Assembly: GCF_001427795.1 (NCBI RefSeq)
Contig: NZ_LMHJ01000001.1
Span: 2,319,664 to 2,383,663 of the forward strand
DNA: 64,000 nucleotides
Reading direction: 5' to 3'
From: Nocardioides sp. Root682
GTDB lineage: Bacteria > Actinomycetota > Actinomycetes > Propionibacteriales > Nocardioidaceae
Positions within the stretch are counted from its first letter, which is position 1; each line of letters opens with the position of its first letter. This document shows, piece after piece, positions 1 through 7,505 of this stretch. Under the pieces are notes generated by a model, which had not been told where the DNA came from, ran no database searches, and saw only the letters and a list, made by a program, of their open reading frames with translations. A program made the translations under genes and the position numbers.

Positions 1-406
1 GGGTGCCCTCGACGATGTCGGCGACGTGCGACTGGAACGACGGGCAGGTGGTGATGTCGTGGGCGCGGCACTCGAGGGCGTGCTCGGTCATGTGACGCGA
101 CCGCGCGAGCTCGGCCTCGCGGCGGTCGAGCTCGACGAGGTGCTGGCGCAGCGCCTCGCGCCGACCGTCCGCCGAGGCGTCGACGAGGGTCCGGATCTGG
201 TCGAGGCTCATCCCCGACTCCTTGCTCGCGATGATCGCGGCGACCCGGTAGGCGTCGTCCTCCGCGTAGTACCGGCGGCCGGCGGAGTCGCGGGCGGGAT
301 GCAGCAGCCCCTTGTCCTCCCAGTGCCGCAACACGTGCGTCTCGAGGTCGAACCGGTGCGCCAGGTCGCCGATGGACCACCGCACTGCAGCGGGACTTGA
401 CTTCAT
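1..406 (-). CDS. MerR family transcriptional regulator (partial, 3' end outside window)
   Basis: The reading frame opens at ATG 406 and runs off the left edge, so about 135 residues are seen. The N-terminus has the MerR winged-helix pattern: WSIGDLAHRFDLETHVLRHWE followed by GLLHPARDSAGRRYY, then a helical stretch rich in Arg and Glu. The segment LECRAHDITTC holds two cysteines that could belong to an effector or metal site. It is divergent from a thioredoxin-reductase-like gene, and a strong palindrome lies across the start region, so autoregulation and control of the neighbour is the natural inference. The effector cannot be told. Confidence 0.85.
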   Translation of the reverse strand, partial: MKSSPAAVRWSIGDLAHRFDLETHVLRHWEDKGLLHPARDSAGRRYYAEDDAYRVAAIIASKESGMSLDQIRTLVDASADGRREALRQHLVELDRREAELARSRHMTEHALECRAHDITTCPSFQSHVADIVEGT

Positions 407-421
407 GTTGACATGAACTCA
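398..421. promoter_or_regulatory. Palindromic operator in the merR/oxidoreductase divergent region
   Basis: TTCATGT-TG-ACATGAA (402-417) is a perfect 7+7 inverted repeat, and the flanks add more pairs so that 398-421 is palindromic with one mismatched pair. A perfect TTGACA (408-413) overlaps the right arm. MerR proteins normally bind such repeats between promoter elements. No clear -10 is visible on either strand. Confidence 0.5.
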
Positions 422-433
422 CACGCTGGTGCC

Positions 434-1384
434 ATGACGCAAACATCACAGCCCAGGCACTACGACGTCGCGGTGATCGGCGCCGGCTCCGCCGGCCTCC
501 AGGCCGCCCTGACCCTCGGCCGGATGCGGCGCGACGTGGTCGTGTTCAGCACCGACCGGTTCCGCAACGACCCCGCCGAGCACATGCAGAACTTCCTCGG
601 CCACGACGGCGAATCGCCCGCCGAGCTGCGGCTGGCGGCTCGCAAGGACCTTGAGCGCTACGGCACCGTCGAGCTCGTCGAGCGTGCGGTGGTCGCCGTC
701 GAGGGCGCGCCCGATGCGTTCGTGGTCGCCGTCGACGGATCACCGGACGTCACCGCCCGGCGGGTGCTGCTCGCCACCGGCCTGTCCGACGAGCTGCCCG
801 ACGTCCCCGGACTGGCCGACCTGTTCGGCACCGTCGTCGCACACTGCCCCTACTGCCACGGCCACGAGCTCGCCGACCGCCGGGTCGGCCTGCTGGGAGC
901 CGGGCCGCACGTCCCGATGCTCGCGCAGCTGATCTCGCGCCTGGCGAGCGAGGTCGTCGTACTCACGAACGGGGCTGAGCCGGAGCCCGCGGTGCTGGCC
1001 GCGATCAAGGCGCTGCGCCTCGAGCTGCACACGGGACCGGTGCTGGGCGTCGAGGCTGCGGGCGACGGGCTCCGGGCGCTGCTCGGTCAGGACCACGCGG
1101 TCGAGCTGGGCGGGATGTTCGTGGCACCGACCTGGCGCCAGGCCGCCCCGTTCGCCGAGCAGCTGGGACTCGAGACCGGCGAGCTGGGCGGCGTCCTCGT
1201 CGACATCATGGGCGCCACCAGCCGTCCCGGCGTGTACGCCGCCGGCGACCTCGCCCACCACCGCGACCTGCCGATGCCGATGGCCTCGGTGCTCACCGCT
1301 GCTGCGGCCGGACTGGTCGCGGGTGCGGCGTGCGACCGGGACCTCGCGATGGCCGACCTGGCCCGTGTCGTCACGATGACCTGA
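434..1384 (+). CDS. NAD(P)/FAD-dependent oxidoreductase, thioredoxin-reductase-like
   Basis: A 316-residue flavoprotein of the class II pyridine nucleotide-disulfide oxidoreductase type. The FAD-binding Rossmann motif VIGAGSAGLQAA lies near residue 14. A CPYCHGHE motif lies in the middle, at the place of the CxxC redox pair of thioredoxin reductases, and a second nucleotide-binding fold starts at GLLGAGPHVP. The C-terminal GVYAAGDLAHH is the second FAD contact. The start ATG 434 puts the FAD motif at the usual distance; ATG 413 is also in frame but falls inside the palindromic operator. No ribosome-binding site is visible for either. Substrate unknown; a redox or detoxification role under the MerR regulator is inferred. 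Confidence 0.85.
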   Translation: MTQTSQPRHYDVAVIGAGSAGLQAALTLGRMRRDVVVFSTDRFRNDPAEHMQNFLGHDGESPAELRLAARKDLERYGTVELVERAVVAVEGAPDAFVVAVDGSPDVTARRVLLATGLSDELPDVPGLADLFGTVVAHCPYCHGHELADRRVGLLGAGPHVPMLAQLISRLASEVVVLTNGAEPEPAVLAAIKALRLELHTGPVLGVEAAGDGLRALLGQDHAVELGGMFVAPTWRQAAPFAEQLGLETGELGGVLVDIMGATSRPGVYAAGDLAHHRDLPMPMASVLTAAAAGLVAGAACDRDLAMADLARVVTMT

Positions 1385-1396
1385 CAGGCTGGGGTC

Positions 1397-1999
1397 GTGG
1401 CCCCCCTCCTCCGCCGCTCCGGCCTGCTCCTCGGTGGGTGCGTGATCCTCGGGATCGGAGTCGGCTTCCTCCTCGGCGCGAACCTCGGGTCCGACGGCTA
1501 CTCGACGCTGGTCAACGGCGTCGCACTGTCACTGGACCTGGAGTTCTGGATCGCGAACCTCGCCATCGGCGTGCTGTTCGTGGCGCTGGCCGCGACCCGG
1601 AAGGTGTTCCCCGGTGTCGGGACCGTCGTCCAGGTGCTCCTGGTCGGCGTGACCGTCTCGGTTGCCCTCGACGTGCTGGGCTGCCCGGAGGAGCTCGCGA
1701 CCCGCGTCGTGTTCCTGGCGATCGCGTTCCCGGTGCTGGCGCTGGGCATCGCGACGTACCTCGGCAGCCAGACCGGCGCCGGTCCGGCCGAGGCCGCGGC
1801 CCTCGCGTGGGACCCGCCGGTCCCGTTCCGGTGGACCTACAGCGCCGTGCAGGGTGGCGGCGCGTTGATCGGGTGGCTGCTCGGCGCCACGGTCGGCCTC
1901 GGCACCGTCGCCGTGATCCTGCTGCTCGGCCCGCTCGTCGACGTGCTCGCGGGAGCCCTCCACCTCGACGTGCACCAGGGCACGTCGGACGAGGCCTAG
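1397..1999 (+). CDS. YczE/YitT-like integral membrane protein
   Basis: A 200-residue protein with about five hydrophobic segments (GLLLGGCVILGIGVGFLLGA near the N-terminus, then others around residues 50, 75, 105 and 155-180). The opening pattern LGIGVGFLLGANLGSDGYSTLVNGVA, read as separate pieces, resembles YczE/YyaS/YitT membrane proteins, in which a conserved Gly-rich helix is followed by a polar DP-like loop. Function in this family is unknown; transport is often guessed. The GTG start lies 12 bp after the preceding stop, so the two genes are probably co-transcribed. Its TAG stop lies in a CTAG shared with the converging next gene. Confidence 0.65.
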   Translation: MAPLLRRSGLLLGGCVILGIGVGFLLGANLGSDGYSTLVNGVALSLDLEFWIANLAIGVLFVALAATRKVFPGVGTVVQVLLVGVTVSVALDVLGCPEELATRVVFLAIAFPVLALGIATYLGSQTGAGPAEAAALAWDPPVPFRWTYSAVQGGGALIGWLLGATVGLGTVAVILLLGPLVDVLAGALHLDVHQGTSDEA

Positions 2000-2613
2000 T
2001 ACCAACCCAGGCGCTCCGAGTGCTGCCACGCCCGCTGGGCGTTGCCGTACCGCGCCGCGATGTAGGCCAGCCCCCAGCGGATCTGGGTGTCCGGGTTCGT
2101 CTGCCAGTCAGCCCCGACGACGGCCATCTTGATCGCGGGCAGCGACTGCGGGATGCCGTAGGCCCCCGAGGTCGGGTTCTCGGCCAGGTGGTTCCAGCCG
2201 GACTCGCGGTGCCAGAGCGCGTCGAGGTAGGCCCACTGGTCCGCGGGGAAGCCGAACTCGATCATCAACTGGTAGCCGAGCGCCCGGTTGCTGCCGCGGT
2301 CGACGTCGGTGGGGACGACGACCTTGGGCAGGTTCTTCGCGATCCGCTCGGCCCGGCGGGCGAGCTGGGCCATGATCTCGATCAGGGGTACGTCGGCGCG
2401 GGCGCCCGACAGCTTCGCCGCGGAGGGCGAGGCAGTGGGCGAGGCAGTGGGCGAGGGGACCGGCGTCGACGCGGGAGCCGCGCTCGAGACGCTCGGTGAC
2501 GCAGCAGCCTCGGGCTCAGCAGGCGTGGCGGCGCACCCGGAGCCACACCAGACGGCAGTGGTCGCGACCGCGACGAGAGCACCAGCCCTCGCGCGCCGCG
2601 ACCACCGCACCAT
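1996..2613 (-). CDS. Secreted lytic transglycosylase-like (SLT-type) protein
   Basis: A 205-residue exported protein: an Arg-rich N-terminus, a hydrophobic stretch, and CGSGCAA, which may be a weak lipobox or a signal-peptidase site. A Pro/Ser/Ala-rich linker (residues about 30-70) follows. The C-terminal domain has LWHRESGWNHLAENPTSGAYGIPQ, read as ExSxW...S.G.YGIPQ, matching the transglycosylase SLT-like fold of actinobacterial cell-wall proteins, where the Glu of RES is the catalytic acid. The C-terminus RYGNAQRAWQHSERLGWY is typical of the aggregation-promoting-factor type. It starts 12 bp after the helicase stop on the same strand. Its stop overlaps the converging membrane gene by 4 bp. 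Confidence 0.8.
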   Translation of the reverse strand: MVRWSRRARAGALVAVATTAVWCGSGCAATPAEPEAAASPSVSSAAPASTPVPSPTASPTASPSAAKLSGARADVPLIEIMAQLARRAERIAKNLPKVVVPTDVDRGSNRALGYQLMIEFGFPADQWAYLDALWHRESGWNHLAENPTSGAYGIPQSLPAIKMAVVGADWQTNPDTQIRWGLAYIAARYGNAQRAWQHSERLGWY

Positions 2614-2625
2614 CAGCCAGTCCGA

Positions 2626-4341
2626 TCAGCGACTCGGCGGGCCCTGGTCGACCTGCAGCTCGATCAGCTTGCCGCTGATCCGCGTGGTCTTCAGCTTCGC
2701 CCAGGTCTCGGCGGACAGGTTCGCGGGGAGCTCGACGACCGAGTAGTCCGGGCGGATCGTGATCCGGCCGAAGTCGCGACGGTCCAGGCCACCCTCGTTG
2801 GCGAGCGCGCCGACGATCTGGCGGGGCTCCACCTTGTGGCGCTTGCCCACCTGGATCTTGTACGCCGCCAGGCCGGCTGCCGGCGGCCGGTCGCTCCGGT
2901 CGGGGCGGGCACCGGAGCGGGGACCGCGGTCGCCACGGTCGGACCCGTAGCTCTTGCGCTCGCCCTGCTCGGGACGGTCGAAGGACTTGGCGCGCACGGT
3001 CTTCTCGGCGGCCGGGTCGAGCAGCAGCGGGGTGTCGCCCTGCATCGCGATCGCCAGGGCGGCGGCCACGTCGACCTCGGGGACGTCGTGCTCGCGGATG
3101 TAGTGGCTGACCACGTCGCGGAAGAACGAGATGCTCGGCGACTCGAGAGCCGCGGTGATCTGGTCGTCGAAGCGGGCCAGACGCGTCACGTTCACGGCCT
3201 CGACGGTGGGGAGCTGCATCTGCTCCAGCGTCGAGCGGGTGGCCTTCTCGATGTGCTTGAGCAGGTAACGCTCGCGCGGGGTGACGAACGAGATCGCGTC
3301 GCCGCTGCGGCCGGCGCGGCCGGTGCGACCGATCCGGTGCACGTAGGCCTCGGTGTCGGTGGGGATGTCGTAGTTGACGACGTGGCTGATCCGCTCGACG
3401 TCGAGGCCACGGGCCGCGACGTCGGTGGCGACCAGGATGTCGAGCTTGCCGCTCTTGAGCTGGTTGACGGTCCGCTCGCGCTGGGCCTGCTGCACGTCAC
3501 CGCTGATCGCGGCGGCGCTGTAGCCGCGGGCGCGCAGCTTCTCGGCCAGCAGCTCGGTCTCGCTCTTGGTGCGGACGAAGACGATCATCCCCTCGAAGTT
3601 CTCGACCTCGAGGATGCGGGTGAGGGCGTCGACCTTCTGCGGGTAGCTGACGATCAGGTAGCGCTGCCGGATGTTCTCGGCCGTGCGGGTCTTCCGCTCG
3701 ATCGAGATCGACACCGGGTCGTTGAGGTACTTCGCCGACAGCCGCTTGATCTGGCTGGGCATGGTCGCGGAGAACAGCGCGACCTGCTTGTTGTCCGGGG
3801 TGTCGGCGAGGATCGTCTCGACGTCCTCCGCGAAGCCCATGTTGAGCATCTCGTCGGCCTCGTCGAGGACCAGGAAGCGCAGCTGCGTCAGGTCGAGAGT
3901 GCCCTTCTCGAGGTGGTCCATGATCCGGCCGGGGGTCCCGACGACGATGTGGACGCCGCGACGCAGCGCGGAGAGCTGGGTGCCGTAGCCCTGGCCGCCG
4001 TACACGGGGAGGACGTGGACGCCCTTGATCGTGGCGGCGTACTTCTCGAAGGCCTCGCAGACCTGGATCGCGAGCTCACGCGTCGGCGCCAGCACCAGCG
4101 CCTGGGGCGTCTTCTGGGTCAGGTCGAGGCGGTCCAGGATCGGCAGCGCGAAGGCGGCCGTCTTGCCCGTTCCGGTCTGCGCGAGACCCATCACGTCGCG
4201 GCCCTCGAGGAGGTGCGGGATGGTCTGCGCCTGGATGGCGGACGGCGACTCGTAGCCGACGTTCGACAGGGACTTCAGGATCCGCTCGCCGAGACCGAGG
4301 TCGGCAAACGTGGCGGTCTCGTGCTCTGCGGTCTCACTCAC
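2626..4341 (-). CDS. deaD: DEAD-box RNA helicase, DeaD/CsdA type
   Basis: ATP-dependent RNA helicase of about 571 residues. All core motifs are present: Q motif SAIQAQTIP, Walker A AQTGTGKTA, PTRELA, DEADEMLNMGF, SATMP, and HRIGRTGRAG near the end of the second RecA domain. A basic linker follows, then a C-terminal DbpA/CsdA RNA-binding domain (AYKIQVGKRHKVEPRQIVGA onward), as in DeaD proteins that act in ribosome assembly and cold adaptation. The start is set at GTG 4341, giving SETAEHETATFADLGLG; an in-frame ATG at 4404 would add 21 residues that do not look conserved. Divergent from the exonuclease gene. Confidence 0.92.
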   Translation of the reverse strand: MSETAEHETATFADLGLGERILKSLSNVGYESPSAIQAQTIPHLLEGRDVMGLAQTGTGKTAAFALPILDRLDLTQKTPQALVLAPTRELAIQVCEAFEKYAATIKGVHVLPVYGGQGYGTQLSALRRGVHIVVGTPGRIMDHLEKGTLDLTQLRFLVLDEADEMLNMGFAEDVETILADTPDNKQVALFSATMPSQIKRLSAKYLNDPVSISIERKTRTAENIRQRYLIVSYPQKVDALTRILEVENFEGMIVFVRTKSETELLAEKLRARGYSAAAISGDVQQAQRERTVNQLKSGKLDILVATDVAARGLDVERISHVVNYDIPTDTEAYVHRIGRTGRAGRSGDAISFVTPRERYLLKHIEKATRSTLEQMQLPTVEAVNVTRLARFDDQITAALESPSISFFRDVVSHYIREHDVPEVDVAAALAIAMQGDTPLLLDPAAEKTVRAKSFDRPEQGERKSYGSDRGDRGPRSGARPDRSDRPPAAGLAAYKIQVGKRHKVEPRQIVGALANEGGLDRRDFGRITIRPDYSVVELPANLSAETWAKLKTTRISGKLIELQVDQGPPSR

Positions 4342-4505
4342 ACCCCGCAGCCTAAGGCCGTGAGGCGTATCACGGGCGATCGTCAGCGCGGTGCGCTGGG
4401 TCACCCTCCGGCCACGTGCGCCGCCAGAGGTCCCGAGCCGCCGGATTCTCAGGTTCGGATCCCACCTGCCGACCTACCCTGCAGAGGGGTAGGGAGAAGG
4501 ACTCG

Positions 4506-5795
4506 ATGCGCAACGGGAACGGCACACACCGCTGGGTCGTGCTGCTCGCTGCGCTCGTCTGCGCCCTGCCGCTGATCGGCCTGTCCGCCGCGCCCGCCTC
4601 CGCCGCCAAGCCGAGCAGGGCGGGCGTCTCCTGGGTGACGGTGCAGGCCCTCAACCCCGGACCGACCGTCTCCGTGCGGGTCGAGTGGCCGCGGGTGGGC
4701 GGCGCGACGTCGTACGAGATCGACTTCGCCCTCTCCTCGGGCGCGATCAGCAGCAACGAGGTGCAGGGCTCGCGCACGAAGCGGACCGCGAGGGTGCGCG
4801 GGACCCGCAGCAGCCTCCAGGTCGGCTACGCCGGCGGGCTCCGGCCCGGCGCGACGTACTGCTTCCAGGTGCGCGGCCGCAACAGCAGCGGCTTCGGCTA
4901 CCGCGGTCCGATCCACTGCAAGGTCACCGTCCGCTCTTCGCGGGCGACGCCCGCACGCTCGATCCCGATGGTCGTCGGCACGTACAACACGTGCAGCAGT
5001 GCCTGCACCAGCTCGCTCGGTGCCTGGAGCAGCCGCGGCGCGCGGGTGCGTGACCGGATCCGGCAGATGAACGTCGGGACCACCGGGCGCGCGGTCGACG
5101 TGCTCGCCATCCAGGAGGGCAACGACGCGACGCCGTACCTCACGACACAGCTGGACGGGACCTTCACCCGGGGTTGCCAGACCGGTGACGGCACCGGCCG
5201 TGTGTACGACGAGAACCAGTCGCTCTTCGTCCGCGACAGCACCTACGAGGTGGTCCCCGGCACCGCCGACGGGGTTTCCTTCGCCCGCTTCGACGACCCC
5301 TCGCACGGAGCCTGCTGGGTGAAGGTGCGCGAGAAGGCGTCCCAGCAGGAGGTGGTCGTGGTCAGCATGCACCTGTGGCACGTCTCCGACGCCGCGGCCG
5401 ACAGCCGCCGGGCGACGGAGACGGACCTGGTCGCCGACACCGTCAAGGCTGCGTTCCCCGGTGCCACCATCGTCTACGCCGGCGACTTCAACTCGAGCCG
5501 GAGCCGCGCCACCGATGCGCCCCTGCTCCGGATGTACGCCGACGGCGAGGACGACTCCTACGACCAGGCGACCCGCTACCTCTCGCGGCCCTACCGCAAC
5601 TCGGCATGCGGGACGACCACCACGCCCCGCACGTCGTGGCGGTGGGGCGATCACATCGACCGGGTCTTCGTCCCGGCGGGCGTGCACGTCGCGAGCTGGG
5701 AGGTGGACTACCGGATGGACGGACGCCTCTACGTGGCGCCGATGCCGTCCGACCACAACCCGGTACTGGTCTCCCTGCTCATTCCGGCGACTTGA
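4506..5795 (+). CDS. Secreted Fn3-endonuclease/exonuclease/phosphatase family protein (copy 1)
   Basis: A 429-residue exported protein with the signal peptide LLAALVCALPLIGLSAAP ending near ASA. A fibronectin-III-like domain (about residues 38-135) contains YCFQVRG and IHCKVTV, a Cys pair that could form a disulfide. The catalytic EEP domain follows: GTYNTC (Asn), AIQEGN (Glu), VSMHLW (His), YAGDFNS, GDHIDRVF and PMPSDHNPV, which is a complete DNase I-like active-site set. The substrate may be nucleic acid or a phosphoester. The start ATG 4506 follows GGAGAAGG by about 5 nt. The next gene is a paralogue. A hairpin (4473-4493) lies just before the ribosome-binding site. Confidence 0.88.
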   Translation: MRNGNGTHRWVVLLAALVCALPLIGLSAAPASAAKPSRAGVSWVTVQALNPGPTVSVRVEWPRVGGATSYEIDFALSSGAISSNEVQGSRTKRTARVRGTRSSLQVGYAGGLRPGATYCFQVRGRNSSGFGYRGPIHCKVTVRSSRATPARSIPMVVGTYNTCSSACTSSLGAWSSRGARVRDRIRQMNVGTTGRAVDVLAIQEGNDATPYLTTQLDGTFTRGCQTGDGTGRVYDENQSLFVRDSTYEVVPGTADGVSFARFDDPSHGACWVKVREKASQQEVVVVSMHLWHVSDAAADSRRATETDLVADTVKAAFPGATIVYAGDFNSSRSRATDAPLLRMYADGEDDSYDQATRYLSRPYRNSACGTTTTPRTSWRWGDHIDRVFVPAGVHVASWEVDYRMDGRLYVAPMPSDHNPVLVSLLIPAT

Positions 5796-5866
5796 CCTGT
5801 TCGCCGGACGGCTGCGCGAACCGTATTTACCCTTGACTTCCGAGGGACTCTTTTCGGGAGCAGATC

Positions 5867-7456
5867 GTGGACGCATGGGGAGCTGTCCGGTCCTGCCTGG
5901 TGGCACTGACCGGCATCACCGTCATGGTGGTTGTCATTGTGGCCGGACCGCTGTGGCCGGGCGCGCCGGCGCACGCCGACGGCGGCAGGCCCGGCGCCAT
6001 CAGCAGCGTCCGGGTCGGCGAGGGACGCACCGTGGGTGCCGACGCACGGCTCGTGGTCCGCTGGCGTGCGGCCCGCGGAGCGACGTCCTACCAGGTGTTC
6101 TACGCCGGTTCGCGCTCGATGGCCGGCGCGAAGTCGAAGCGCACGACCAGGACCGGGATCGCCATCCACGGCCTGCGCGCTGACCGTGGCTACTGCTTCC
6201 GCGTCCGGGCGGTACGACGCGTCGGGTCGCGGCTGCTCAACGGGCGCGCGACGGGTGTCATCTGCGCCCGCACGCCCAGGCCGGTGCGCACCTCCCACGC
6301 CGCGTGGATGAGTGCGCAGCAGGTCGTCACCGGGACGGGCGGGGCGACCACCACGCTCACCATCCACTGGCCGCGCACGGGCGGCGCGACGTCGTACGAC
6401 CTGCTCCTGGCGCCGTCCTCGGACGTGCTCGGCTCCCGGTACCGCACGGCCCGCACGGGCATCAGGGTCGGCGGCGGGTCCCAGGAGACCTTCGTGCTGC
6501 GCGGCCTGAAGCCCGACACGTTGTACTGCTTCCGGGTGCGTGGCCGATCGAGCACCGGGATCGGCAACCTCGGTCCGCTGCACTGCAAGGTCACCATGCC
6601 GGCCGCGCGGGCCCTGGCCCCGACACCGCTGGCCATGAACGTCGCGACGTTCAACGTCTGTGGTCGCGCCCTGTCGTGCCAGCGATGGAGCTGGGAGACG
6701 CGCCGACCGGTGGTCAAGCAGCACATCCTGATGTCCGGCGCGGACGTGGTCGCGATCCAGGAGGGGCGCACGCGGATCGCGGACATCGAGGCGGACCTGG
6801 CGGGATCGGGCTTCGTCAAGGCGTGCGACGCCAGCGGTGCCCAGGCCGTCTTCGTGCGCAGCAGCGTCTACGCCGTCGCGCCGAACAGTGCCGACGGCGT
6901 CCGGTTCGCCACCGACCTGTCGCACGGCGGTTGCTGGGTGCGCCTGCTGCACTCGGCGACCCGGACACCCGTGGTCGTGGCCAGCGTCCACCTCTACGTC
7001 GGTAGCGGCGACGTCGGCAACCGGACCCGGGCGGCACAGACCTCCCAGGTGCTGGACCTGATGGCGGCGAAGTACGGCGCCATCAACCAACCGGGCACGC
7101 CGCGCTTCGTCATCGCCGGCGACTTCAACTCGCACCGGTCCCACTCGGTCGATGCCCCACTGGTCCGCCTCAACCAGGCCGGCTTCGCCGACGCGTACGA
7201 CGTCTCCGCGACCTATCGGTTGCCGTACCTCAACTCCGCGAACGGGTACGACGTGGTGCCGAGGACCTCACTGCTGTGGGGCGCGCACGTCGACCGGATC
7301 TTCGTCCCGCAAGGTGGTTCCGCGACGGGCTGGCGCACGATCTCGCGACTGAGCAACGGTCGGTACGTCGCCCCGATGCCGTCGGACCACCACCCGGTCG
7401 CAGCGACGGTCTACCTCCCGCCGGCGACCTGCACCCTCGGCCTGTTCTGCAGCTGA
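5867..7456 (+). CDS. Secreted double-Fn3-endonuclease/exonuclease/phosphatase family protein (copy 2)
   Basis: A 529-residue paralogue of the preceding gene, with a signal peptide (residues about 8-36), two Fn3-like domains (about 40-140 and 150-250) and a C-terminal EEP domain. Shared blocks include RGATSYQVFYA and GGATSYDLLLAP in the Fn3 modules, ATFNVCG, AIQEGR, ASVHLY, IAGDFNSHRS, GAHVDRIF and PMPSDHHPV. Each Fn3 module ends in a paired-Cys pattern (YCFRVR with CAR or HCKVT). The GTG start 5867 has GGGAG 6 nt before it. Compared with copy 1 it has one extra Fn3 module, which suggests tandem gene duplication followed by domain gain or loss. Active-site residues look intact in both. Confidence 0.88.
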   Translation: MDAWGAVRSCLVALTGITVMVVVIVAGPLWPGAPAHADGGRPGAISSVRVGEGRTVGADARLVVRWRAARGATSYQVFYAGSRSMAGAKSKRTTRTGIAIHGLRADRGYCFRVRAVRRVGSRLLNGRATGVICARTPRPVRTSHAAWMSAQQVVTGTGGATTTLTIHWPRTGGATSYDLLLAPSSDVLGSRYRTARTGIRVGGGSQETFVLRGLKPDTLYCFRVRGRSSTGIGNLGPLHCKVTMPAARALAPTPLAMNVATFNVCGRALSCQRWSWETRRPVVKQHILMSGADVVAIQEGRTRIADIEADLAGSGFVKACDASGAQAVFVRSSVYAVAPNSADGVRFATDLSHGGCWVRLLHSATRTPVVVASVHLYVGSGDVGNRTRAAQTSQVLDLMAAKYGAINQPGTPRFVIAGDFNSHRSHSVDAPLVRLNQAGFADAYDVSATYRLPYLNSANGYDVVPRTSLLWGAHVDRIFVPQGGSATGWRTISRLSNGRYVAPMPSDHHPVAATVYLPPATCTLGLFCS

Positions 7457-7466
7457 GTGACCCGCT

Positions 7467-7503
7467 GGTCGAGGAGGGCCGTCTCGCGGCCCGTCTCGAG
7501 ACC
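7467..7503. repeat. REP-like palindrome 1
   Basis: GGTCGAG at the left and CTCGAGACC at the right enclose a GGGCCG/CGGCCC hairpin with loop TCTCG. It sits in the 49-bp gap between two convergent genes and may act as a transcription stop. It belongs to the family also seen at 12564, 20313, 21166, 23700, 50702 and 62016. Confidence 0.7.
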
Positions 7504-7505
7504 TC

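Noticed and set aside
4473..4493. Hairpin before the exonuclease gene as a riboswitch
   Set aside because: Eight paired bases with one bulge and a GCAG loop next to the ribosome-binding site. There is no aptamer-like architecture, so it stays only as a possible local structure.
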